Under the pieces are notes generated by a model. That model was not told the DNA's origin. It saw only the letters and a list, made by a program, of their open reading frames with translations, and did no database searches. Of a stretch of 64,000 nucleotides of DNA, positions 1 through 9,026 are shown one piece after another. Positions within the stretch are counted from its first letter, which is position 1; each line of letters begins with the position of its first letter. The position numbers were made by a program, and so were the translations under genes. Origin of the DNA: Desulfocarbo sp964620595 (GTDB lineage Bacteria > Desulfobacterota > Desulfarculia > Desulfarculales > Desulfarculaceae); NCBI GenBank assembly GCA_964620595.1, contig CAZUHP010000014.1, forward strand, positions 1 to 64,000, in the 5' to 3' direction.

Positions 1-1085
1 TGCAGGTTCTGCACCCATTCGAAATAGGACACCGTGACCCCGCCGGCATTGGCCAGGATGTCCGGCACCACCACCAGGCCCCGCTCCGCCAGGATGGCGT
101 CGGCCTCGGGCGTGGTGGGGCCGTTGGCGCCCTCCACGATCAGCTCGGCCCGCAGGCGCTCGGCGTTGTCCGTGGTGATCACCCCGCCCAGGGCCGCGGG
201 CACCAGGATGTCGCAGGGCAGCTCCAACAGTTCCTGGTTGGTCACCTCCTCGGCCTCCAGCTTGGGCGCCAGGAAGCATTGGTACTGGTGCTTGCAGGCC
301 ACCACCCGCTCTATCTCCAGGCCCTGGGAATTGTAGACCCCGCCCTTGGAGTCGCTGATGGCCACCACCCGGGCCCCGGCCCGGGCGAACAGGCGCGCGG
401 CCACCCCGCCCACGTTGCCCGCACCCTGCACCACCACCCGGGCCCCCTCCAGGCTGCGGCCCAGGTGGCGCATCGCCTGGCTGGCGATTATGAACACCCC
501 CCGGCCGGTGGCCTCCAGCCGGCCCAGGGAGCCGCCCAGCTCCAGGGGTTTGCCCGTGACCACCCCCGGGGTGGTCCGCCCCTTGAGGATGCTGTAGGTG
601 TCCATGATCCAGGCCATGACCTGGGGATTGGTGTACACGTCGGGCGCGGGGATGTCGCGCTCCGGCCCCAGCACCGGGGCCAGTTCCCAGGTCAGGCGGC
701 GGGTCAGGTTCTCCAGCTCCCGGGGGCTCATCTGCTTGGGATCGCATTGGACCCCACCCTTGGCTCCGCCAAAGGGGATGTTGACCACCGCGGTCTTCCA
801 GGTCATCCACATGGACAGGGCCCGCACCTCGTCCAGGTTTACCTCCGGGTGGTAGCGCAGGCCGCCCTTGAAGGGACCGCGGGTGTCGTTGTGCTGCACC
901 CGGTAGCCGGTGAAGGTACGCAGGGAGCCGTCGTCCATGCGCACCGGGAAGTGCACCGTGACCTCCCGCTGAGTCTGGGTGATCTTCTCCAGGATGCCGG
1001 GGTCTATGTCCAGGTGTCGGGCCGCGGACCGCACCTGCTCGCGGGCCATGGCCAAGGGGCTGAGGTCGGTGGACTGGGCGCTCAT
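1..1085 (-). CDS. gdhA: Glutamate dehydrogenase (Glu/Leu/Phe/Val family), 3' end cut off
   Basis: Reversible oxidative deamination of glutamate to 2-oxoglutarate and ammonia in the cytoplasm. The minus-strand frame is open from an ATG at 1085, preceded by AGGAGGGG, to the window edge, giving 361 codons of a usual 410-450. Visible motifs are the substrate loop with the catalytic Lys (GPFKGGLRYHPEV), then NIPFGGAKGGV, the NAD(P) Rossmann glycine motif (VQGAGNVGG) and the C-terminal GGVTVSYFEWVQN. Only about the last 60 residues are missing. The family assignment is secure; cofactor preference (NAD or NADP) and amino-acid specificity cannot be settled without the rest. It is transcribed away from the histidine kinase gene, with about 230 bp between the two starts. 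Confidence 0.95.
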   Translation of the reverse strand, partial: MSAQSTDLSPLAMAREQVRSAARHLDIDPGILEKITQTQREVTVHFPVRMDDGSLRTFTGYRVQHNDTRGPFKGGLRYHPEVNLDEVRALSMWMTWKTAVVNIPFGGAKGGVQCDPKQMSPRELENLTRRLTWELAPVLGPERDIPAPDVYTNPQVMAWIMDTYSILKGRTTPGVVTGKPLELGGSLGRLEATGRGVFIIASQAMRHLGRSLEGARVVVQGAGNVGGVAARLFARAGARVVAISDSKGGVYNSQGLEIERVVACKHQYQCFLAPKLEAEEVTNQELLELPCDILVPAALGGVITTDNAERLRAELIVEGANGPTTPEADAILAERGLVVVPDILANAGGVTVSYFEWVQNL

Positions 1086-1317
1086 GGGGGGTTCCCCTCC
1101 TGGCTCGGTAATGCTAGGCTTGAGTATCTTTGCCAAACCGCTTGCCCTCAGCATAGGACATGGGGCAGTGGCAGGGCAAATGGTTGCTGGTAGGGGGGAG
1201 GAGGCGAGGCTCGCTGTCATCTGCCTTATCAATCCTTGCCTGATGATGCGTCCCAGGCCGGGGCCAACCCGGCGGCGGCTGGATATCCGTCTGCACCGCA
1301 TCCCCAGTAGGTAACAA

Positions 1318-3168
1318 ATGGCTTTGCCTGCGCCACAGAAAGTGCCGGCCATAAGCCCCTGGACCGGTGAATTCCAGGACCCCTCCATAGAGGCCCGCTT
1401 CCGGCGGGACGCCCTGCCCGAGTGGGCCCGCCAGAGCCGGCTGGTGGCATGGGTGAGCGCCGGCTTCTACCTGGCCGGCCTGCTGGTGGACTATTGCATC
1501 CTGGGCCTCACCCCGAAGCTGGGGGTGCTCTTGGCCACCAGGGTGCTCTTTGCCTTGCTGGCCTGGGCCCTGGGCCGCATCGTCACCCGCCTGGCCAGCC
1601 CCTTCATCTACGACGTAATGGTGCTGGCGGTGTTGCTGGCCTGCGGAGCGGCCACCTGCATAATCATCTTCCTTAGCCCGGCGCCCATGGTGCAGCATGC
1701 GCTCACCGTGTTCGTGCTGGTGATCGTGTTCTACCTTTTCGTGCCCTGCCGCCTGGTCTTCAACGCGCTGTGCGCCCTGGCCTTCAGCACCTGCTTCGTG
1801 GTGGGGGGGGTGCTGTGCTTTGCGCCCACCAGCTCGGCCCTGACCTTGATCGTGCTCTACCTGGTCCTGGCCAACTTCCTGGGCGGCCTGGCCACCCAAC
1901 GCCTGCACTACCTGCGGCGCCTGCAATATGCCAACCTCCAGGCCGAACGCCAGGCCCAGGCCCTGCTCTTGAAGGAGGTGGAGGAACGCAAGCGGGCCGA
2001 GCGCTCCTTGCGGGAGCTGGCCTCGGGCGTGGCCCACAACTTCAACAACTCGCTCATGGCCATCACCTCCAACCTGCAGGCAGCGCAGAACGCCCTTGGC
2101 GCCGGCCAGGACCTGGCCACGGTGCAGGCCCTGTTGGAGAACGCCTGGCAGAGCGCGGCCGGCGGCCGGGAGGTGGCCCGCCGCCTGAGCCGGGCGGTGG
2201 GGGATTCTTCCGGCCCGGAGCCGGAGCAGAGCCCCCAGGACCTGTGCGGGCTGATTCTGCGGGCCAAGGAGATAGCCCGCCACACCTGGGCCAGCGGACC
2301 CTCGGCGCCCCGTTTCGAGGCGGAGCTGGAGCCCGATCTCTGGGTCATGGCCACGCGCGGCGAGTTGATGGAGGTGCTGCTCAACTTGTTCAAGAACAGC
2401 CTGGAGGCCATGCCCCGCGGCGGCCGTATCCAGGTGCGCGCCAGGCGCGACAAGGAGGCCGGCGGGGAGCAGGACGGAGGGTGCATCCTCCTGGAGGTCA
2501 GCGACGACGGGCCGGGCATCTCCCCGGAGATGCAAAAGAGGCTGTTCAAGCCCTTTGCCACCGACAAGGGGGTGGCTGGACAGGGATTGGGTCTGGCGGT
2601 GAGCCGGGAGATCATCAGCGGCCTGGGCGGCAGCATCACTTGCCACAGCCAGCCCGGCCAGGGCACTACCATGCGTATCGAGCTGCCGGCCATCCCGCCC
2701 CCTCCCGCGCCCCTCGAGAGCGGGGCGGAAAGCGTCCTGGAGCCAGGCTCATCCAATGGAGGGCGGCGGGTGCTCCTGGTGGAGGACGAGGTGCTGGTCT
2801 CCATGGGGGTGGCCACCATCCTGCGCCAGGCCGGCTACCAGGTGTGGCTGGCCAGGGACGTGGAGGAGGCTGCCCTGAAGTTGAGCGAGGCCGCGCCCCA
2901 GTGGGTGGTCTGCGACTTTGGCTTGCCCGACGGCAATGCCTGGCACATCCACCAGGAGGCCCAAAACTGGGCCCGGACCAGCGGCCGGCCCGCTCCCGCC
3001 TTCATCGTGCTCACCGGCTGGGGAGCCACCCAGTTGGCGGACGACCCCGAGGCCCGGGCCGTGCAGCCCTTTGCCTGGCTGCAGAAGCCGGTGGTCAAGG
3101 AGGAACTCCTGGAGGCGTTGCACCGGGCCGGCCAGGCCGCCCGCGGCCAGGCCCGGGCCGAGGAGTAA
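1318..3168 (+). CDS. Membrane hybrid histidine kinase with C-terminal receiver domain
   Basis: 616 aa. Residues about 42-190 form roughly six membrane segments, followed by a linker coiled coil (200-232). The dimerisation/phosphoacceptor helix carries His240 (AHNFNN), an N box lies near 352-362 (NLFKNSLEAM), G1 is DDGPG at 396-400 and G2 is GLGLAVS near 423. A receiver domain starts near 483 with acidic Glu489/Asp490, phosphorylatable Asp533 and the conserved KP near the end. This is a complete kinase-to-receiver relay within one protein; no DNA-binding output is attached and no partner regulator is adjacent. The first 200 residues closely match the N-terminus of the diguanylate cyclase at 4290-5852, so the two proteins probably sense the same signal. 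The signal is unknown. Confidence 0.93.
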   Translation: MALPAPQKVPAISPWTGEFQDPSIEARFRRDALPEWARQSRLVAWVSAGFYLAGLLVDYCILGLTPKLGVLLATRVLFALLAWALGRIVTRLASPFIYDVMVLAVLLACGAATCIIIFLSPAPMVQHALTVFVLVIVFYLFVPCRLVFNALCALAFSTCFVVGGVLCFAPTSSALTLIVLYLVLANFLGGLATQRLHYLRRLQYANLQAERQAQALLLKEVEERKRAERSLRELASGVAHNFNNSLMAITSNLQAAQNALGAGQDLATVQALLENAWQSAAGGREVARRLSRAVGDSSGPEPEQSPQDLCGLILRAKEIARHTWASGPSAPRFEAELEPDLWVMATRGELMEVLLNLFKNSLEAMPRGGRIQVRARRDKEAGGEQDGGCILLEVSDDGPGISPEMQKRLFKPFATDKGVAGQGLGLAVSREIISGLGGSITCHSQPGQGTTMRIELPAIPPPPAPLESGAESVLEPGSSNGGRRVLLVEDEVLVSMGVATILRQAGYQVWLARDVEEAALKLSEAAPQWVVCDFGLPDGNAWHIHQEAQNWARTSGRPAPAFIVLTGWGATQLADDPEARAVQPFAWLQKPVVKEELLEALHRAGQAARGQARAEE

Positions 3169-3179
3169 AGGCCGGGCGG

Positions 3180-3623
3180 CTAGCTCTCCTCCAGCACCTC
3201 GAAGCCGGTGGACCGGTCCAGCCGCCGGGTCATGTCCAGGCCGGTCAGCTCCAGGATCACCACCTCGGCGATCTTCCACACCTCCAGGCCCTGGCGCACG
3301 CAGCCGGTGGTTGCCTGTCCCCCCCGGCCCAGGGCGGCGTGCATGTGCAGCCGGGGGGTGCCTTCCGCGTTCGGGAACAGGGTGCCCACTGCCGCGGCTT
3401 CGTGGATGTCCTCCAGCGACTGCAAGAGGGGCGTGACCGGCGAGGCCCCGCCCTCGGCCGGCCCCACCACCAGGCGGCCCGGCCCCAGGCCGCCCAGCAG
3501 CGCGCAGAAGGCGCGGGAAACCTGGTGCTCGGCGGCAAAGGTCTCGATGGTTTCGGGGATGCGGTCGCCGTCCTCCAGGCGCAGCACGAACACCCGCCCC
3601 AAGCTGGCTTGGCTGTATTTCAT
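3180..3623 (-). CDS. PPC/DUF296 domain protein
   Basis: 147 aa, a single PPC (plant and prokaryote conserved, DUF296) domain. Family hallmarks include an early RLEDGDRIPETIETF strand-helix and a His-rich LHMHAALGRGG segment near residues 90-100, which in this fold forms a trimer and may bind metal. Bacterial stand-alone members have no settled function; plant relatives carry AT-hooks and bind DNA, but no AT-hook is present here. It starts 27 bp after the stop of the MogA-type gene on the same strand, so the two are probably co-transcribed. It converges with the histidine kinase gene, leaving only 11 bp between the two stops. Confidence 0.8.
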   Translation of the reverse strand: MKYSQASLGRVFVLRLEDGDRIPETIETFAAEHQVSRAFCALLGGLGPGRLVVGPAEGGASPVTPLLQSLEDIHEAAAVGTLFPNAEGTPRLHMHAALGRGGQATTGCVRQGLEVWKIAEVVILELTGLDMTRRLDRSTGFEVLEES

Positions 3624-3650
3624 GGTGCAAACCTCTTTCGGGCTGCCGGC

Positions 3651-4145
3651 TCAGCGCGCGCAGTCCCGCGTGTCGCCCCGCAGCTTGTCCAGGGCGTGGG
3701 GCAGGGCGGGCAGGATGGTTTCCAGGCCCTCCAGGGAGCCCTTGGGCGAGCCGGGCAGGTTCACGATCAGGGTGGCCTTGCGGATGGCGCACAGGCCCCG
3801 GGAGAGCATGGCATGCGGGGTGTGGCTGAGCCCGGCCTGGCGCATGGCCTCGGCCATGCCCGGCACCTCGCGCTCCATCACGCTCCGGGTGGCCTCGGGG
3901 GTTATGTCCCGGGGGCTGAGCCCGGTGCCGCCGGTGGTGAGCACCAGGGCCAGGCCCATCTGGTCTGCGTAGCCTTTGAGCGCGGCCGCGATCTGGTCGG
4001 GCTCGTCAGGCACCGTGGCGGTGTGGACCACCGCTATGCCCGCCTGCTCCAGGGCCTTTTTGAGCCCCTGGCCGGCGATGTCTTCCCGTTCGCCCCGGGA
4101 GGCCTTGTCGCTTATGGTTAGTATGGCTGCTTGGTGTTGCATCAT
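3651..4145 (-). CDS. mogA: MogA/MoaB-type molybdopterin adenylyltransferase
   Basis: 164 aa. Adenylates molybdopterin in molybdenum or tungsten cofactor synthesis. It shows the family motifs TISDKASRG near the start, the TTGGTGLSPRD nucleotide/MPT-binding loop and LPGSPKGS near the C-terminus. The frame is open upstream to 4226, but that extension is arginine/proline-rich and unlike the family. ATG 4145 (or the adjacent ATG 4142) lies about 12 bp after GGAG and gives the family length. A supply of Mo cofactor fits the Mo hydroxylase at 53.8-57.6 kb, although the genes are far apart. MogA and MoaB cannot be separated with certainty from sequence alone. Confidence 0.88.
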   Translation of the reverse strand: MMQHQAAILTISDKASRGEREDIAGQGLKKALEQAGIAVVHTATVPDEPDQIAAALKGYADQMGLALVLTTGGTGLSPRDITPEATRSVMEREVPGMAEAMRQAGLSHTPHAMLSRGLCAIRKATLIVNLPGSPKGSLEGLETILPALPHALDKLRGDTRDCAR

Positions 4146-4289
4146 GTCCCAGAAACTACTCCAAAAAGGGGAGGGCGAACGGCCCCTGGGCCGGTTCCGC
4201 CCTGTTTGGCCGCTGATCCCGGCCATTATGGATATATCGCCATGTTATAATAAATTATAATTTTTCAGACAAATTTACGATGGATAAAT

Positions 4290-5852
4290 TTGGAACCCGC
4301 CCCGGAAGACACATATGCCATTTCGCCGCTGACCGGCCAGTTCGCAGACCCTGTCCAGGAGGCTGCCTACCGGCGGGACACGGTGCACGAATTGGTGCGG
4401 CAGCTTCGCCATGTGGCCGTCATAGGCGGCCTGTTCTTCCTGGCCGGCAGTGGGGTGGACTACCTGGTGGTGGGGTGGGGTCCTGCCCTTTGCTGGCTGC
4501 TTTTGATCCGGGTGGCGGCGGCGGTGTTGCTGGGCTGGTTGGCGTTTCGGATCGAGCCCGGCCTGGGCCACCAAGAGGTGGACCGGATGTCGTTTTTGGC
4601 CTTGCTGTCCTGCTCGGCGGCCACCTGCCTGATAATAGCCCTGAGTCCTTTGAGCCTGATCCAGCATTCGCTCACCGTGTTCGTCTTCATCACGGTCTAC
4701 TACCTATTCGTGCCGGGCCGGCTCTTGTTCAGCGCGGCCAGCGCGGTGTCGTTTTGCCTGGCCTTCATGCTCGTGGGCCGGGTTTATCTTACCTACACCC
4801 CTTCGGCCTACCTGGTGGTGGCCATGTACCTGACCCTGGCCAATATCCTGGGGGGCATGACCACCCAGCGCCTGAACCGCCTGCGCAGGCTGCATTACGC
4901 CAAGTTGCAGGCCGAGCGCCAGGCCCATGAGGCCCTGCGCCAGGAGATGTCCGAGCGCCTGAAGGCCGAGAAGGTGGCCCGGGAGTCGGAGGAGCGCTTC
5001 CGCAGGCTGGTGGAGCTTTCGCCGGACGCCATCCTGGTGCACCGGCAGGGTTGCATCCTGTATGTAAACGCGGCGGCCCGCTTCCTGTTCGGCGTGGAGG
5101 AGGGGGTTCCCCTGGACCACGAAGATATCCTGGATTATGTGCACCCCGACTACCACCAGTTGGTCAAAGAGCGGCTGGCGACCCTGTACAGCGGAGCCCA
5201 GCGGCTGGCCTCGGTGGACTTGATACTGGTGGACAGCCACGGCCGGACCATCCAGGCGGAGGTGGTTTCCGGGGCCACCAGTTTCGGGGGGCAAAGAGCG
5301 GTGCAGAGCATCATCCGTGACGTGAGCGACCGCAAGTCCATGGAGAAGAAACTGAGGGACATGGCCTACATGGACCCCCTCACCGGGGTGCACAACCGCC
5401 GCAGCTATGTGGACCTGAGCCAGGTGGAGATGGATCGGGCCCGGCGCTACTCGCGATTGTTCAGCGTCATGATCCTGGACATCGACGGCTTCAAGGGGGT
5501 CAACGACCGCCATGGCCACGCGGCCGGCGACCTGGTGTTGCGCCAGGTCAGCGACACCTGCAAACGCCTGCTGCGCAAGCAGGACATCCTGGGCCGTTTG
5601 GGCGGCGACGAGTTTGCGCTCACCATGCCCGAGACAGGCAGCGAGGCGGCCCTGGCGGTTGCGGCCCGCCTGCGCGAGGCGGTGGCCGGACTGGAGATGG
5701 TCTGGGAGGGCGCGCCGATCCGCTGCACCGTCAGCGTGGGGGTGGCCGAGTTCGTGTCCCAGGACCAGGACCTGGGCGATTGCCTGCGCCGGGCGGACAC
5801 CGCCCTGTACACGGCCAAGCAGGCGGGCCGCAACAGGGTGGCATTGGCCTAG
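4290..5852 (+). CDS. Membrane PAS-GGDEF diguanylate cyclase
   Basis: 520 aa. Makes cyclic di-GMP. Its domains are an N-terminal six-helix membrane sensor (about residues 35-190), a coiled coil, a PAS domain (about 230-345) and a GGDEF domain with an intact GGDEF motif. An RKQD inhibitory site lies exactly five residues before it, so product inhibition is likely. The start is TTG at 4290: the nearby ATG at 4280 is out of frame, and the TTG start lines up with the homologous N-terminus of the histidine kinase at 1318 (shared pattern AISPxTGxFxDP). No strong ribosome-binding site is visible before it, and the 5' flank is AT-rich. A hairpin follows the stop. Confidence 0.92.
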   Translation: MEPAPEDTYAISPLTGQFADPVQEAAYRRDTVHELVRQLRHVAVIGGLFFLAGSGVDYLVVGWGPALCWLLLIRVAAAVLLGWLAFRIEPGLGHQEVDRMSFLALLSCSAATCLIIALSPLSLIQHSLTVFVFITVYYLFVPGRLLFSAASAVSFCLAFMLVGRVYLTYTPSAYLVVAMYLTLANILGGMTTQRLNRLRRLHYAKLQAERQAHEALRQEMSERLKAEKVARESEERFRRLVELSPDAILVHRQGCILYVNAAARFLFGVEEGVPLDHEDILDYVHPDYHQLVKERLATLYSGAQRLASVDLILVDSHGRTIQAEVVSGATSFGGQRAVQSIIRDVSDRKSMEKKLRDMAYMDPLTGVHNRRSYVDLSQVEMDRARRYSRLFSVMILDIDGFKGVNDRHGHAAGDLVLRQVSDTCKRLLRKQDILGRLGGDEFALTMPETGSEAALAVAARLREAVAGLEMVWEGAPIRCTVSVGVAEFVSQDQDLGDCLRRADTALYTAKQAGRNRVALA

Positions 5853-5871
5853 CCGTCTCGGCCCATGGCAA

Positions 5872-5903
5872 AAGCCCCTTTCGCCACCGGGCGAAAGGGG
5901 CTT
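5872..5903 (-). terminator. Rho-independent terminator of the EF-G2-like gene
   Basis: A perfect 14-bp stem (AAGCCCCTTTCGCC with its complement) with a 4-nt loop lies between the converging diguanylate cyclase and EF-G2-like genes. On the minus strand it runs into TTTT, so it should stop transcription of the EF-G2-like gene. On the plus strand the tail is only weakly T-rich, so it may serve both directions. Confidence 0.8.
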
Positions 5904-5931
5904 GGCTGTTTCCGGGGAAGGGGAGGGGCGC

Positions 5932-8016
5932 CTAGTTGCCCTCCTCCTTGGCCTTCTGGTAGGCCTCCACGATCTTGGCCTGCACGTCGCCGGGCACCTC
6001 CTCGTAGTGGTCCAGCTCCATGGTGAAGGCGCCACGGCCGCCGGTCATGGAGGTCAGCTCGGGCTGGTAGGTGAGCACCTCGGCCATGGGCACCATGGCG
6101 CTGACCACCTGCATGGAGCCCTTGGCCTCCATGCCCAGCACCCGGCCGCGCCGGCCCGAGATGTCGCCCATCACGTCGCCCATGAACTCCTCGGGCACGG
6201 TGACGGTGAGCTTCATGATGGGCTCCAGCAGGGTGGGCTTGCACTGGGCGGCGCCCTTTTTGAAGCCCAGGGAGCCGGCCACCTTGAAGGCCATCTCCGA
6301 GGAATCCACCGGGTGGAAGGAGCCGTCCACCAGGCGCACCTTCACGTCCACCATGGGGTAGCCGGCCAGCACGCCGCCCTGCATGGCCTCCTCGATGCCC
6401 TTTTGCACGGCCGGGATGTACTGGCGGGGAATGGCGCCGCCCACGATCTCGTCCACGAACACGAATCCCTCGCCGGGCTCGGCCGGGGAGATCTCCAGCC
6501 AGGTGTCGCCGAACTGGCCGCGGCCGCCGGTCTGCTTCTTGTAGCGGCCCTGCACCCGCACCGAGCCCTTGATGGTCTCGCGGTAGGGCACCTTGGGGGT
6601 CTTGAGGTTCACCTCCACCCCGAACTTGCGCTTGAGGCGCTCCAGGGTGGTTTCGATGTGCACCGCGCCCATGCCCGAGAGGATGGCCTCGTTGGTCTGG
6701 GGGTCGCGGTCCAGGCGCAGGGTGGGGTCTTCCTCCAGGAGCTTGTTGATGCCGGCGAAGAGTTTTTCCTCGTCGCCCTTGTCCTTGGCCTCGATGGCAT
6801 AGGAGATGACCGCGGGCAGGGGCTCGATGGCCGGAAGCTGGATGGGCTGGGCCGGGTCGCACAGGGTGTCGCCGGTCTTGGTCTCCTTGAGCTTGGGGAT
6901 GGCCACGATGTCGCCCGGGCCGGCCTGGTCGAGGGTCTTCTGGTTCTTGCCGGTCATCTGCAGGAGCTGGCCGAAGCGCTCCTTGGCGTCCCGGTTGGGG
7001 TTGTAGGGCTGCATGTCGCTGGAGAGGGTGCCCGAGAACACGCGCACCATGGAGAGCTGGCCGGCAAAGGGGTCGGCCACGGTCTTGAAGACCAGGGCGG
7101 CCAGGGGGCCGTCCGGGTCGGCCGGGCGCTCCTCCTCCTCCTGGGTCTTGGGGTTTATGCCCTTTACCGGCGGCGCCTGGTCCGGGGAGGGCAGGAGCTG
7201 GTTGACGAGGTCCATGATGGGCTGGGAGCCCATGTTGAACAGGGCCGCGCACACGGCCACCGGGCAGAAGATGCCCTCGCGCACCCCCTTGGCCAGGGCG
7301 GCGGAAAGCTCCTCGGGCTTGAGTTCCTCGCCCTCCAGATAGCGCTCCACCAGGCTGTCGTCCGCCTCGGCGATGTCCTCGATCATGGTCTCGCGGGCGG
7401 CCTCCACCTCGTCGGCCAGCTCGGCGGGCACCTCGCCGGCGGTCATCTGGCCGGAGCCGTCCTTGGGGAAGGTGTAGGCCTTGCCGGAAAGCAGATCCAC
7501 CACGCCCTGGAAGTCGTCCCCCTGGCCGATGGGCACCTGGAGCTTGACCAGCTTGGTGTCCAGCATCTCGCCGATCACCTTCAGGGCCTGGTCCAGGTCG
7601 GCGCGGTCGCGGTCCATCTTGTTGACCACCACCACGGCGGGCAGGTTGTTCTTGCGCACGAACTGCCACACTTTCTCGCCCTGGACCTTCACGCCGTCGA
7701 TGGCGTCGGCCACCATGACCACGCCGTCCACCGCCCGGAGGGCCGCGGCGGCGTCGGAGAGGAAGTTGTCGTCACCCGGGGTGTCCACGAAGTGCACGAG
7801 GTGCTTCTTGTGGGTGTAGTGGCCAAAGGCGGCGCTCACGCTGCTGCCGCGCTTGGTCTCCTCGGGCTCGTAGTCGGTGGTGGCGGTCTGCTCGTCCACC
7901 TTGCCCAGGCGGTCTATGACCTTGGCGTTGAACAGGAAGGTTTCGGCAAGGGAGGTCTTGCCCGAGCCGCCGTGGCCCACCAGGGCAAAGGTGCGGGTGA
8001 GTTTGATGTCACTCAT
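5932..8016 (-). CDS. EF-G2-like translation-factor GTPase
   Basis: 694 aa. It has the five-domain elongation factor G layout, with G1 GHGGSGKTSLAE, G3 DTPGDDNF, G4 NKMD and a C-terminal domain ending in the usual EF-G V/IV fold. The G1 loop is GHGGSGKT, not the AHIDAGKTT of canonical EF-G. That places it with the EF-G2/FusA2-type paralogs rather than the main translocase, and the canonical fusA is expected elsewhere, beside the str ribosomal genes. The start at ATG 8016 is chosen because AGGAG lies seven bases before it; an in-frame ATG at 8031 has no such site. It stands alone with its own promoter and terminator. Confidence 0.88.
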   Translation of the reverse strand: MSDIKLTRTFALVGHGGSGKTSLAETFLFNAKVIDRLGKVDEQTATTDYEPEETKRGSSVSAAFGHYTHKKHLVHFVDTPGDDNFLSDAAAALRAVDGVVMVADAIDGVKVQGEKVWQFVRKNNLPAVVVVNKMDRDRADLDQALKVIGEMLDTKLVKLQVPIGQGDDFQGVVDLLSGKAYTFPKDGSGQMTAGEVPAELADEVEAARETMIEDIAEADDSLVERYLEGEELKPEELSAALAKGVREGIFCPVAVCAALFNMGSQPIMDLVNQLLPSPDQAPPVKGINPKTQEEEERPADPDGPLAALVFKTVADPFAGQLSMVRVFSGTLSSDMQPYNPNRDAKERFGQLLQMTGKNQKTLDQAGPGDIVAIPKLKETKTGDTLCDPAQPIQLPAIEPLPAVISYAIEAKDKGDEEKLFAGINKLLEEDPTLRLDRDPQTNEAILSGMGAVHIETTLERLKRKFGVEVNLKTPKVPYRETIKGSVRVQGRYKKQTGGRGQFGDTWLEISPAEPGEGFVFVDEIVGGAIPRQYIPAVQKGIEEAMQGGVLAGYPMVDVKVRLVDGSFHPVDSSEMAFKVAGSLGFKKGAAQCKPTLLEPIMKLTVTVPEEFMGDVMGDISGRRGRVLGMEAKGSMQVVSAMVPMAEVLTYQPELTSMTGGRGAFTMELDHYEEVPGDVQAKIVEAYQKAKEEGN

Positions 8017-8065
8017 TTGTGGCTCCTGCATGGATTCTGCAAAGGGTTTATCGAATCAACGGCAA

Positions 8066-8094
8066 AACTTAACCAAGCGCTTCGGGCAAGTCAA
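8066..8094 (-). promoter_or_regulatory. Predicted sigma70 promoter of the EF-G2-like gene
   Basis: Read on the minus strand, TTGACT (plus 8089-8094) and TAAGTT (plus 8066-8071) are separated by 17 bp, about 50 bp before the ATG. This is a good -35 and a moderate -10; it is a prediction from sequence only. Confidence 0.5.
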
Positions 8095-8174
8095 GGGCTA
8101 ATGCGGCCCAAGGGGGCCGGCCGGGCCGCAGGACGGCCCCCGGGGGCTGGCCCGCGGGCGAAAGGGGCGGCTGG

Positions 8175-9026
8175 TTACAGGTCTATTATCTTGGTGCCGC
8201 CGGCATACTCGCTGGTGCGCAGGCGGTCGAGCTTCCTGATCTTGGTCATGAGTTCGTGCAAGGTGTTCACGCTCTCGCGTATGGCCTCCACGCTCTCCCG
8301 CAGGGGGTCCTCCCGGGGTATTTCGCTGAGCAGCAGCGAAGAATCGTTCAAGAGCACCTGGAGGGGCTGGGACAGGTGGTGGAGGACCGCGCCGGCCATC
8401 TCCAGGACCGAGGAAAGCTTTTCCTGCTTGAGCCGCAGTTCCTCGGCCTGCTTCTGCTCGCTCAGGTCGAAGAAAAAGCCCACGCTGCCCAGCTCTTCCC
8501 CGTTTTCGCGGATGATGAAGCCCCACACCTTGACCGGGATCGGGACCCCGCCGGCCCCCTTGACCGTCACTTCCACCCCTTGCAGCAGGTCGGGACCGCC
8601 GTAGCTCGACGAGAGCATTTTCTTCTTGAGTTCCTTGGCGTCCGACTCCCGGCGGTACAGGTTCTGGATCGCCTCCTTGAAGAGAACCTCCTCCTTGCGC
8701 CTTCCGGTGAGCTTCTCGGCGGCAGAGTTGAAGATGGTAAGGATGCCCTCGCGGTTGACCCCGATCACGCCCAGGGGGCACAGCTCTATGAGCTTCAGGA
8801 TCATCTTGTGGGCGTTCTGCGAGGCCTGGGTGAGGTGGAAGAAGTCGCACTTGGTGCAGTCCTTGAGTTTCTGGGCGCGGGTGCCCTGCACCTGGCCGCC
8901 GCAAAAAGTGCCAGCCACCTGCGAGCATTGCTGGCCATGGTCGGGCCAGGCAGGGCACACTCCCAATTCATCGGCATGCTTGCCGCCTTTTTCGCGGCCG
9001 CACTTGATAAATTCCCAGCAATTCAT
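8175..9026 (-). CDS. Two-CW/PAS protein with phosphoacceptor-like helix but no kinase ATPase domain
   Basis: 283 aa. The N-terminus (NCWEFIKCGRE, then several more Cys-rich turns to about residue 70) is a two-CW type Cys motif seen in delta-proteobacterial sensors and likely to bind metal. A PAS domain follows at about 75-195. A helix containing VLHHLSQPLQVL resembles the histidine kinase phosphoacceptor region. The protein then ends about 50 residues later, with none of the N, G1 or G2 boxes of an HATPase domain. It could be a kinase-like dimeric sensor phosphorylated in trans, or a degenerate kinase. ATG 9026 is preferred over the upstream TTG 9050 because a GGGGTG lies before it. Confidence 0.75.
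   Translation of the reverse strand: MNCWEFIKCGREKGGKHADELGVCPAWPDHGQQCSQVAGTFCGGQVQGTRAQKLKDCTKCDFFHLTQASQNAHKMILKLIELCPLGVIGVNREGILTIFNSAAEKLTGRRKEEVLFKEAIQNLYRRESDAKELKKKMLSSSYGGPDLLQGVEVTVKGAGGVPIPVKVWGFIIRENGEELGSVGFFFDLSEQKQAEELRLKQEKLSSVLEMAGAVLHHLSQPLQVLLNDSSLLLSEIPREDPLRESVEAIRESVNTLHELMTKIRKLDRLRTSEYAGGTKIIDL

Noticed and set aside
1770..4121. Long Gly/Arg/Pro-rich plus-strand frame across the kinase and mogA region
   Set aside because: Out-of-frame reading of the kinase gene and antisense of the next two genes.
5512..8604. Plus-strand frame of about 1000 codons over the EF-G2-like gene
   Set aside because: His/Gly/Val-rich antisense frame; the minus strand encodes an intact GTPase.
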